Shown here: in pieces, positions 1 through 5,448 of the stretch
How the letters are laid out: every line of letters begins with the position of its first letter
Position numbering within the stretch: the stretch's first letter is position 1
Source: Chloroflexota bacterium
Lineage (GTDB): Bacteria; Chloroflexota; Dehalococcoidia; SM23-28-2; RBG-16-64-32
DNA length: 6,036 nt
Direction of reading: 5' to 3'
NCBI GenBank assembly: GCA_005882715.1
Contig: VBEI01000046.1
Coordinates: 1-6,036 of the forward strand
The notes under the pieces: generated by a model
Database searches by the model: none
What the model was told of the DNA's origin: nothing
What the model saw: the letters and a program-made list of their open reading frames with translations, nothing else
Program-made: the position numbers and the translations under genes

Positions 1-106
1 CCGTAGTTGGACGGCCTCTCGTCTCATAGATTGTGCGGCGCGCGCAGCGACAAGAGCGCCCATCTGGGGCCACATCGTTCCGCGCTCGCAAGCGTTCCAG
101 ACTGCC

Positions 107-122
107 TGCTATAGTGGCTGCC
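107..122 (+). promoter_or_regulatory. Extended -10 promoter for the SLOG-like gene, probably leaderless
   Basis: Bases 107-115 read TG-C-TATAGT, an extended -10 element (TGN followed by a hexamer matching TATAAT at five of six positions). Transcription normally starts about 6-8 bases after the hexamer, which here falls at about 122-123, the first base of the GTG start codon. There is no convincing -35 hexamer 16-18 bases upstream, which is typical when the -10 is extended. No Shine-Dalgarno sequence precedes the GTG. The position fits a leaderless transcript. This is inferred from sequence only. Confidence 0.55.
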
Positions 123-617
123 GTGATAATCTCCGTGATCGGCGGCGAAGGGGCGACGGCGGAATCGCTGCGGGTGGCTGAGGAGGTAGGGCGGGAACTG
201 GGGCGGCGCGGTGTAACACTGGTCTGCGGCGGACGAGGCGGCGTCATGGAAGCAGCGTGCCGCGGCGCGCGCTCGGCCGGGGGACATACGATAGGGATTC
301 TTCCGGGCCGGAACGCGGCCGAAACCCCCCCGAACCCCTACGTCGAGTTTCCGATCTTCACCGGCATCGGCTACGCACGCAACGCGATCGTCGCGCTGAC
401 CGGCGAGGCGGTGATCGCGATCAGTGGGTCGTACGGCACGCTGAGTGAGATCGCGTATGCGCTGATCAACCAGGTCCCGCTGGTCGGGCTCGATACCTGG
501 GACTTCGACTATCACGACTGGGAGCCGGGCGGGATCGTGCGCGTGACTGGAGCTCCAGAAGCGGTCGAGAAGGCGGTGTCGATGGCGGAGGCGCGGCGGG
601 CGGGAGCCGCAAAGTAG
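123..617 (+). CDS. SLOG/LOG-like Rossmann-fold protein, TIGR00725 type
   Basis: This 164-residue protein resembles the TIGR00725 family of small nucleotide-binding Rossmann proteins related to LOG (lysine-decarboxylase-like) enzymes. Visible landmarks are an N-terminal strand MIISVIGGEGA (1-11), the loop CGGRGGVMEAACRGAR (35-50), GILPG (58-62), the arginine-asparagine pair in GYARNAIV (R86, N87), and SGSYGTLSEIA (101-111), the counterpart of the LOG PGGxGTxxE motif. LOG enzymes release free bases from nucleoside monophosphates, but no reaction is established for TIGR00725 proteins, so none is claimed here. The frame stays open upstream to an ATG at 33. I chose GTG 123 because the protein then begins at the first beta strand as its relatives do, has the family's usual length, and sits right behind the extended -10; GTG 114 is the fallback. 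The stop lies 2 bases before eno, so the two are probably co-transcribed. Confidence 0.85.
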   Translation: MIISVIGGEGATAESLRVAEEVGRELGRRGVTLVCGGRGGVMEAACRGARSAGGHTIGILPGRNAAETPPNPYVEFPIFTGIGYARNAIVALTGEAVIAISGSYGTLSEIAYALINQVPLVGLDTWDFDYHDWEPGGIVRVTGAPEAVEKAVSMAEARRAGAAK

Positions 618-619
618 CG

Positions 620-1915
620 GTGGGCAACGCAGCCATTCGCGCGGTCCATGCGCGTGAGATCCTCGACTCGCGGGGTAACCCTACCATCGAGGTTGATGTT
701 GCGCTCGAGAGCGGCGCCGCCGGGACGGCCAAGGTGCCCTCGGGAGCATCAACCGGCGTCCACGAGGCGGTTGAGCTGCGGGACGGTGACAAGTCACGCT
801 ACGGTGGCAAGGGTGTGCTCAAGGCGGTTGCCAACGTCAACGGGACGATTGCGGGGAAAATCGTGGGGATGGCCGGGGATGACCAGCGGGCGCTCGATCA
901 GGCGCTGATCGAGCTAGACGGGACGCCGAACAAGTCTAGTCTAGGGGCGAACGCGACGCTCGGGGTATCGCTGGCGGTCGCACACGCAGCTGCCTCACAT
1001 TCATCGCTTCCCCTCTACCGATACCTCGGCGGAGAGGAGGCGCGGCTGCTGCCCGTGCCGCTGTTCAATATCTTGAACGGGGGAAGGCACGCGGAAGGCT
1101 CAACCGACTTCCAGGAGTTCATGGTGGCGCCGGTGGGCGCGCCCACGTTTGCGCAAGCTCTGCGGATGGGTTCGGAAGTCTACCATTCGCTGTTCCGGCT
1201 GCTGCACGACCGGGGGCTGCCGACGACGGTGGGCGACGAGGGCGGGTTCGCGCCGCCGCTGCCGAAGAACGAGGCGGCCATGGAGCTTATCGTTCTGGCG
1301 ATTGAGACCGCCGGCCACCGGCCGGGCGAGGACGTGGCCATCGCGCTCGATCCGGCAACCTCTGAGCTGGAGAAGGACGGCCACTACGTTCTCGCGCGGG
1401 AAGGACGGAAGTTCGCGCCGGAGGGCCTCGTGGAACTGTGGGAAGAGTGGTGCCGGAAGTACCCCATCGTTTCGATCGAAGACGGGATGGCGCAAGAGGA
1501 CTGGGCGGGCTGGCGGCTGCTGACCGAGCGCATTGGCGACAAGGTGCAACTCGTGGGCGACGACATCTTCGTCACGAACGTCGAGCGCATCCGGCGAGGC
1601 ATCCAGGAGAAGGCGGCGAACTCGGTGCTGATCAAGCTCAACCAGATCGGAACGCTGACCGAGACGCTGGACGCCGTCGATGAGGCAAGTATGGCCGGCT
1701 GGACGTGCGTAATCTCGCACCGAAGTGGGGAGACAGAAGACACCACGATCGCTGACCTTGCAGTGGCGACGGGAGCGGGCCAGATAAAGACGGGCGCTCC
1801 GGCCCGGGGGGAGCGGACGGCGAAGTACAACCGCCTGCTGCGGATCGAGGAAGAGCTGGGGGAGCGGGCGCGCTACGCGGGCCGCGATATACTGAGGCGC
1901 GCGGCAAACTTGTAG
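620..1915 (+). CDS. eno: Enolase (phosphopyruvate hydratase), complete
   Basis: Enolase interconverts 2-phosphoglycerate and phosphoenolpyruvate in glycolysis and gluconeogenesis; it is a cytosolic, Mg-dependent enzyme. The 431-residue product has normal full length. It opens with the conserved AREILDSRGNPTIEVDV (11-27) and the mobile substrate loop SGASTG (41-46). The general acid E207 lies in GDEGGFAP. Metal ligands D244 (ALDPATSE), E287 (SIEDG) and D314 (VGDDIFVTN) are present, as are catalytic base K339 in LIKLNQIGTLTET, H367 in ISHRSGETED and K390 in QIKTG. The GTG start at 620 gives the family N-terminus exactly. It follows the SLOG-like stop by 2 bases with only a weak, distant GGGAG upstream, so translational coupling is likely. 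The stretch ILNGGRHAEGSTDFQEFM (151-168) is the GGxHA variant I associate with Chloroflexota-type enolases. Identification is secure. Confidence 0.98.
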   Translation: MGNAAIRAVHAREILDSRGNPTIEVDVALESGAAGTAKVPSGASTGVHEAVELRDGDKSRYGGKGVLKAVANVNGTIAGKIVGMAGDDQRALDQALIELDGTPNKSSLGANATLGVSLAVAHAAASHSSLPLYRYLGGEEARLLPVPLFNILNGGRHAEGSTDFQEFMVAPVGAPTFAQALRMGSEVYHSLFRLLHDRGLPTTVGDEGGFAPPLPKNEAAMELIVLAIETAGHRPGEDVAIALDPATSELEKDGHYVLAREGRKFAPEGLVELWEEWCRKYPIVSIEDGMAQEDWAGWRLLTERIGDKVQLVGDDIFVTNVERIRRGIQEKAANSVLIKLNQIGTLTETLDAVDEASMAGWTCVISHRSGETEDTTIADLAVATGAGQIKTGAPARGERTAKYNRLLRIEEELGERARYAGRDILRRAANL

Positions 1916-1938
1916 CGGCAGGGCTTAGGCTCGCCCTC

Positions 1939-1956
1939 GCAGGCCTCTACGCCTGC
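1939..1956 (+). other. Small inverted repeat between eno and the dehydrogenase gene
   Basis: GCAGGC (1939-1944) and GCCTGC (1951-1956) form a perfect 6-base stem around a 6-base loop (CTCTAC), inside the 70-base eno/dehydrogenase gap. It is not followed by a U-rich run, so it is not a standard intrinsic terminator. It could be a weak terminator, an mRNA-end stabiliser for the eno transcript, or chance in GC-rich DNA. Confidence 0.35.
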
Positions 1957-1972
1957 AGAAACATTGGAAATC

Positions 1973-1980
1973 GAGGAGGT
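1973..1980 (+). promoter_or_regulatory. Strong Shine-Dalgarno sequence for the dehydrogenase
   Basis: GAGGAGGT ends 5 bases before the ATG at 1986 and is a near-perfect anti-16S match. It fixes that start codon. It is the only textbook ribosome binding site in the window; the other genes rely on coupling, a weaker GAGG, or apparently no leader at all. Confidence 0.85.
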
Positions 1981-1985
1981 CTCTC

Positions 1986-2735
1986 ATGACAGACATCAAT
2001 AACATCGGCGTGATCGGCGGCGGCGTGATGGGATCCGGCATCGCCCAGGCGCTCGCGGTGGGCGGCGCGCGGGTGACGGTGCGGGACCTCAACGAGCAGC
2101 TGATCGAGAAGTCCCGGTCGACGATCGTGGAAGGGCGCTACGGGCTTAAGCGGGGGGTCGAGCGCGGAAAGACCACGCAAGAGGACACCGACGCGGCACT
2201 GGCGCGGCTGTCCTTCACGACAACCTTGGAGGACCTGAAGGACGCGGACCTCGTCATCGAAGCCGTGCCGGAAGACCTGGAGTTGAAGAAGAAGGTGTTT
2301 GCGGAACTCGACCGTGTAGCGGGGCCGGGGACTTTCTTCGCCACAAATACGTCTGGTCTCGCCATTTCGGACATCAACAAGGCTGTGTCCGAGGAGCGCC
2401 GGCAGCGCTTCACCGGCATGCACTGGTTTAGCCCGGCGCCGGTGATGAAGCTCGTCGAGCTAGTCTACGCCCCTGAGACGGCGGAGGAGACGATCGAAGC
2501 TTTAGAGTCGCTCTGCCAGCGAGCGGGCAAGGCGACAGTGCGAGTGAAGGACGCGCCGGGCCGCTATGGTTTCATCGCCAACCGCATATACTTCGCAGCG
2601 GTGCGAGAGGCGCAGAAGGTGCTGGAGGAAGGGATCGCGACGCCGGAAGACATCAACAAAGCAATGGTCTTTGGCTTCAATTGGCCGGTTGGACCACTCG
2701 CTATGGTAGAGGGCGCGACGAAGGGCTGGCAGTAG
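1986..2735 (+). CDS. 3-hydroxyacyl-CoA dehydrogenase, short C-terminal domain
   Basis: The family oxidises L-3-hydroxyacyl-CoA (often 3-hydroxybutyryl-CoA) to 3-ketoacyl-CoA with NAD(P) in beta-oxidation or butanoate metabolism. The N-terminal Rossmann domain (about 5-187) carries GxGxxG at G11-G13-G16, acidic D33 at the end of the second strand, and EAVPEDLELK (92-101). Catalytic residues align with the family: S123 in NTSGL, H146 in GMHWFSP, E158 in KLVELV and N199 in GFIANR. The C-terminal dimerisation domain starts near 190 and proceeds normally through EEGIATPEDINKAM and GFNWPVGPLAM. It then stops at residue 249, whereas related enzymes run to about 280-290 and end near a GxKTGRGFYxY motif. 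Neither alternative frame downstream encodes the missing end, and the next gene starts 65 bases later. It may be a natural short form or a 3' truncation. Precise substrate is unknown, so no symbol is given. Confidence 0.9.
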   Translation: MTDINNIGVIGGGVMGSGIAQALAVGGARVTVRDLNEQLIEKSRSTIVEGRYGLKRGVERGKTTQEDTDAALARLSFTTTLEDLKDADLVIEAVPEDLELKKKVFAELDRVAGPGTFFATNTSGLAISDINKAVSEERRQRFTGMHWFSPAPVMKLVELVYAPETAEETIEALESLCQRAGKATVRVKDAPGRYGFIANRIYFAAVREAQKVLEEGIATPEDINKAMVFGFNWPVGPLAMVEGATKGWQ

Positions 2736-2741
2736 AGCGGC

Positions 2742-2770
2742 TTGACATCCGACGTGTAAGCGTTCAGAGT
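2742..2770 (+). promoter_or_regulatory. Sigma-70-type promoter for the BtuF-like gene
   Basis: A perfect TTGACA -35 hexamer lies at 2742-2747, just after the dehydrogenase stop. Seventeen bases further on is CAGAGT (2765-2770), a weak -10 that keeps the key A2 and T6. Transcription would start near 2777, giving a leader of about 24 bases before the ATG at 2801. The -35 is striking and the -10 poor, so activity is plausible rather than certain. The leader is too short to hold a cobalamin riboswitch. Confidence 0.45.
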
Positions 2771-2800
2771 GGGAGCTTGTTTCCGCGACCACCAAATACG

Positions 2801-3787
2801 ATGAAGATCTGGTCACTGTTACCCAGCGCCACCGAGGTATTGTTCGCGCTCGGGCTCGACGAGGAAATCACGGGCGTCACGCACGAGTGCGACTACCCGC
2901 CGCAGGCCAATTCAAAGCCGCGCGTAACGCACAGCGAAATCGATTCGTCACGTAGTAGCGGGGAGATCGACCTGCAGGTCACGGGGAGGTTCCGGGTAGG
3001 GGCGCAGATCTACGGTATCGATGAGCAGCGCCTGCACGCCGATCCGCCCGACCTGATCGTCACTCAGGACCTCTGTCCGGTGTGCGCGGTGTCCCCTTCT
3101 GATTTCGCGAGGCATATGGAGTCCACGGGTTGTCGGGCGGAGGTCCTGTCCCTGAACCCGAACCGGCTCGGTGACATTCTGGATGATGTCCGGCGTATCG
3201 GCGCAGCCACCTCGCGGACGGTAGAAGCGGAGGCGCTCGTACGTGAGCTATCGGGCGGTATCGATGGCGTCCGAGAGTCGATCGGCGGCGATGGCGAACG
3301 ACCGCGCGTTCTCTGCCTTGAGTGGCTGGACCCGCCGATGCCGGGAGGGCATTGGGTCCCGGAAATGATCCGCATTGCGGGCGGCGACGACGGCGCGCTG
3401 ATCGCCCCGGGCGAGCCTTCGCGGAAGCTGCCCTGGGAGGCGATGCGGCGAACGGAGCCAGCCGTTATCGCGCTGATGCCGTGCGGGTTTGGTGCCGAGC
3501 GGGCGGCGAGCGAGGCGGAAGTCCTCTGGGAGCTGGACGCGTGGGCGACGCTTCCGGCCGTGCGCAAAGGGCGCGTCTATGCGCTCGATGGTAACAGCTT
3601 TTTCAGCCGTCCAGGCCCGCGCCTGGTCGACGGGCTCGAAATACTCGCTCACACTTTCCATCCAGACCGCATCGCGAAGGTGCCTCCCGTCGGCAGCATA
3701 CTCAAGCTCGTAACGCCGCCCGCCGGCGGCTCGAGCGTCGAAAACTGGACGATGCGGTTCGAGCCCCTAATCGGGGTGCCATCGTGA
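2801..3787 (+). CDS. BtuF/TroA-like cobalamin-binding-type protein without export signal
   Basis: The 328-residue product belongs to the helical-backbone metal/cobalamin receptor superfamily (COG0614-like, often annotated 'cobalamin-binding protein'). Family landmarks are IWSLLPSATEVLFALGL (3-19), GVTHECDYPP (25-34), the DPPDLIVTQDLCPVCAVS segment (81-98) with C92 and C95, the linker helix to about 150, and a C-terminal lobe with RPRVLCLEWLDPP, WVPEMIRIAGG and GRVYALDGNSFFSRPGPRLVDGLEIL. True BtuF is periplasmic or lipid-anchored. This protein starts directly at the first beta strand, with no signal peptide or lipobox, and no BtuC/BtuD permease or ATPase lies nearby, so a cytoplasmic non-transport role is likely. 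The last 43 or so residues are a proline- and glycine-containing tail beyond the usual domain end. The frame is open upstream to ATG 2681, but ATG 2801 gives the family N-terminus. Ligand is unproven. Confidence 0.82.
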   Translation: MKIWSLLPSATEVLFALGLDEEITGVTHECDYPPQANSKPRVTHSEIDSSRSSGEIDLQVTGRFRVGAQIYGIDEQRLHADPPDLIVTQDLCPVCAVSPSDFARHMESTGCRAEVLSLNPNRLGDILDDVRRIGAATSRTVEAEALVRELSGGIDGVRESIGGDGERPRVLCLEWLDPPMPGGHWVPEMIRIAGGDDGALIAPGEPSRKLPWEAMRRTEPAVIALMPCGFGAERAASEAEVLWELDAWATLPAVRKGRVYALDGNSFFSRPGPRLVDGLEILAHTFHPDRIAKVPPVGSILKLVTPPAGGSSVENWTMRFEPLIGVPS

Positions 3788-4647
3788 CGCAGAGCGGCGT
3801 TCGGACGCAGATCAAGACGGCATTGGCGGGCTTCCCCGACCGGTATGCCTTGCCCTCTCGCCCTTCCGCTGCTCAGCCCGCGATGCAAGACGCTTTCCGG
3901 CAGACGCAGTTCCTGCTGCCCGGTGAACTGGAGCTGTTCGAGAAGATGATGAACCTCCAGCTGCAAATCGTCGCGGCGAACGCGAGGCTGCGGACTTCTG
4001 AAGCAGCGGCGCTGTTCTCCTTCTGGTCGCGTGGCTTCGCTCACATGGCCGACGCCTGCACAATGACGACGCTCGGTTCGTACTCGGCCGCACCGCCCCT
4101 TGTGCGGGCCGCCTGCGATTGCGTGGCGGCCCAGCGCTCGCTATTGTCGGACGGTTTCGCCGAATATGAGGAATGGCTCGAGAACGCGGTCACGCAGGAC
4201 CGGGAGCACGCAGCGATGGCGCTTGATCTCGGCCGCTTCCGAGCGGGCTCCGCTCTGGCTGAGGACGAGCGCCTGGGCGGCGTCTACCGCCTCGTAAGCG
4301 ATCTTTCGATGCCGCACCTCGGCGCCACGGCTCTCCAGATCGCACCCGATTCGAACCTTCAGAAGCTAGCGATCGCCTTCGGCGAGACTTTGTTCCACTT
4401 GGGCTGGGCGGAGTTGATCGCGGGCTGGTTGCTGACGCTCTCGGACGTTCAACTGACGATAATTGTCTCATCGGGCGTTTTCGTTGTTGATCACTCAATT
4501 TTGGCTGTCTACCAGAGCTACTCGCGGGAGGCAAACTCGATTCTGGCTAGCCGGCGCAGGTGTTACGTCGAGGAGGTCGACGGGCGCTACCTGTTCCACA
4601 ACTACCGCCGGACGGCGTCAGGCTCGCCGAAGAGGGTCCTACTATAG
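3784..4647 (+). CDS. Hypothetical protein, mostly helical, coupled to the BtuF-like gene
   Basis: I do not recognise this 287-residue protein. Its GTG start overlaps the preceding TGA stop (GTGA, 4 bases), so translation is probably coupled and the two products may work together. Residues 1-35 look disordered (Pro, Ser, Ala). Residues 36-150 look like amphipathic helices rich in Ala, Leu and Glu, including SAAPPLVRAACDCVAAQRSLL (101-121) and EYEEWLENAV (128-136). A more hydrophobic stretch (about 196-243) includes GWAELIAGWLLTLSDVQLTI but carries Glu and Asp, so it looks more like a buried helical core than a clear membrane anchor. The end (258-287) is basic. There is a faint resemblance to helical DUF5677-type proteins in the helix containing PPLVRAACDC, too weak to name a family. 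Base composition matches the neighbours, and it is clearly coding. ATG 3883 is a less likely alternative start. Confidence 0.75.
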   Translation: MTQSGVRTQIKTALAGFPDRYALPSRPSAAQPAMQDAFRQTQFLLPGELELFEKMMNLQLQIVAANARLRTSEAAALFSFWSRGFAHMADACTMTTLGSYSAAPPLVRAACDCVAAQRSLLSDGFAEYEEWLENAVTQDREHAAMALDLGRFRAGSALAEDERLGGVYRLVSDLSMPHLGATALQIAPDSNLQKLAIAFGETLFHLGWAELIAGWLLTLSDVQLTIIVSSGVFVVDHSILAVYQSYSREANSILASRRRCYVEEVDGRYLFHNYRRTASGSPKRVLL

Positions 4648-4672
4648 CGGGACGCGGCCGCGATTGCTTCGA

Positions 4673-4684
4673 TAAGATACTCGT
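4673..4684 (+). promoter_or_regulatory. -10 element for the glycosyltransferase gene, probably leaderless
   Basis: TAAGAT at 4673-4678 (or the overlapping GATACT at 4676-4681) matches the -10 consensus at four of six positions, in the only AT-rich patch of this gap. A start about 7 bases downstream of TAAGAT would be at about 4685, the G of the GTG start codon. No Shine-Dalgarno sequence is present. The arrangement repeats that at 107-123. No good -35 is visible; a 10-base palindrome, CGCGGCCGCG (4653-4662), sits just upstream. Confidence 0.42.
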
Positions 4685-5428
4685 GTGATCAGTGTTGATG
4701 TAGTCGTCCCCGTCTACAACGAGGAACGCGCCCTTCCCCAGTCGATCCCGGTCCTGCGGGACTTCCTTTCCGGGCCCAGCTTTCCCTTCGAATGGCGCAT
4801 CGTGATAGCCGACAACGCGTCGGTAGACAATACACCCGCGGCGGGACAGCAGCTAGCCGCCTCGAATAGCGGCAAGGTGGAGTACGTCCGCATCGAGCGT
4901 AAGGGGCGGGGCTTCGCGCTGAAGCAGACCTGGCTCGCTAGCCCCATGGATATCGTGAGCTACATGGACGTTGACCTCTCCACGGGTCTCGAAGCCTTCC
5001 CAGCACTTGTTGGAGCCATCGCGAATGACGGCTACGACGTTGCCGTCGGCTCACGGCTTGCCAGGAAGTCGCAGATCACGCGCTCACTAAAAAGGCGGGT
5101 GCTGACGCGCGGCTACAATACGCTCATCAAGACGATGTTCAGGACGCACTTCGATGACGCCCAGTGCGGGTTCAAGGCCGTGAACCGGCAGGCGGCCCAA
5201 AGCATCGTCCCGCTAATTGAGGACAACAACTGGTTCTTCGACACTGAGCTGCTCATCCTCGCGGAGAAGATGGGTTACCGGGTGAAGGACGTGCCGGTGA
5301 AGTGGGTAGAGGATATGGACACGAGAGTGAAGATCGCAGCGACGGTTACGGAGGACATGCGGGGGCTGCTTCGCCTGCGCACCAGCCAGCCGTGGCGGCG
5401 TGCTGACGGCAAATCAAAGATAGACTAA
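4685..5428 (+). CDS. Family 2 glycosyltransferase, polyprenyl-phosphate hexosyltransferase type
   Basis: This 247-residue GT2 enzyme is of the dolichyl-phosphate glucose/mannose synthase type, which transfers a sugar from a nucleotide sugar to a polyprenyl phosphate on the cytoplasmic face of the membrane. The GT-A core shows VVPVYNEE (7-14), DNASVDNT (43-50), the metal-binding DxD-like MDVDLST (94-100), GSR (122-124), and SLKRRVLTRGYN (134-145). The family signature continues with DDAQCGFKAVNR (157-168), NWFFDTELLILAEK (182-195) and VPVKWVEDMDTRVKI (203-217). There is no C-terminal GtrA-like or other membrane domain, so it presumably docks on the membrane peripherally. The GTG at 4685 places the first strand at residue 2. 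The overlapping GTG at 4683 is out of frame. It lies 37 bases after the hypothetical gene and 20 bases before the flavoprotein gene. Acceptor lipid and sugar cannot be read from sequence. Confidence 0.92.
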   Translation: MISVDVVVPVYNEERALPQSIPVLRDFLSGPSFPFEWRIVIADNASVDNTPAAGQQLAASNSGKVEYVRIERKGRGFALKQTWLASPMDIVSYMDVDLSTGLEAFPALVGAIANDGYDVAVGSRLARKSQITRSLKRRVLTRGYNTLIKTMFRTHFDDAQCGFKAVNRQAAQSIVPLIEDNNWFFDTELLILAEKMGYRVKDVPVKWVEDMDTRVKIAATVTEDMRGLLRLRTSQPWRRADGKSKID

Positions 5429-5448
5429 TCAGCGCGAGGCCGGGAGAG

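Noticed and set aside
1..60. A tRNA-like stretch (GTAGTTGGAC, then CTCATAG resembling a CAT anticodon loop)
   Set aside because: The bases around CTCATAG do not pair into an anticodon stem, and no TTCGANNCC T-loop or acceptor end follows.
33..122. Longer N-terminus of the SLOG-like protein from ATG 33
   Set aside because: It would add 30 basic, low-complexity residues before the first beta strand, absent from relatives, and would place the extended -10 inside the coding region.
1100..1720. Long antisense open frame of 206 codons opposite eno
   Set aside because: It is a mirror of GC-rich eno codons, shows no recognisable domain and has low-complexity Arg/Pro-rich sequence; the + strand gene is certain.
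1888..1893. TATACT in the end of eno as a promoter for the dehydrogenase
   Set aside because: It lies within conserved enolase codons with no -35 partner and about 90 bases from the start codon; AT-rich hexamers like this occur by chance.
2681..2800. Upstream ATG for the BtuF-like gene, or the missing dehydrogenase tail in another frame
   Set aside because: The 40 residues encoded from 2681 match neither the BtuF-like N-terminus nor a 3-hydroxyacyl-CoA dehydrogenase C-terminus; the remaining frame hits stops almost at once.
2737..2800. Cobalamin riboswitch ahead of the BtuF-like gene
   Set aside because: The gap is only 65 bases, too short for a B12 riboswitch, and I see no B12-box-like sequence.
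3715..3730. GCCGCC-CGCC-GGCGGC hairpin as a terminator
   Set aside because: It lies inside the BtuF-like coding tail (Pro-Pro-Ala-Gly-Gly codons), has no U-run, and is followed by a coupled gene.
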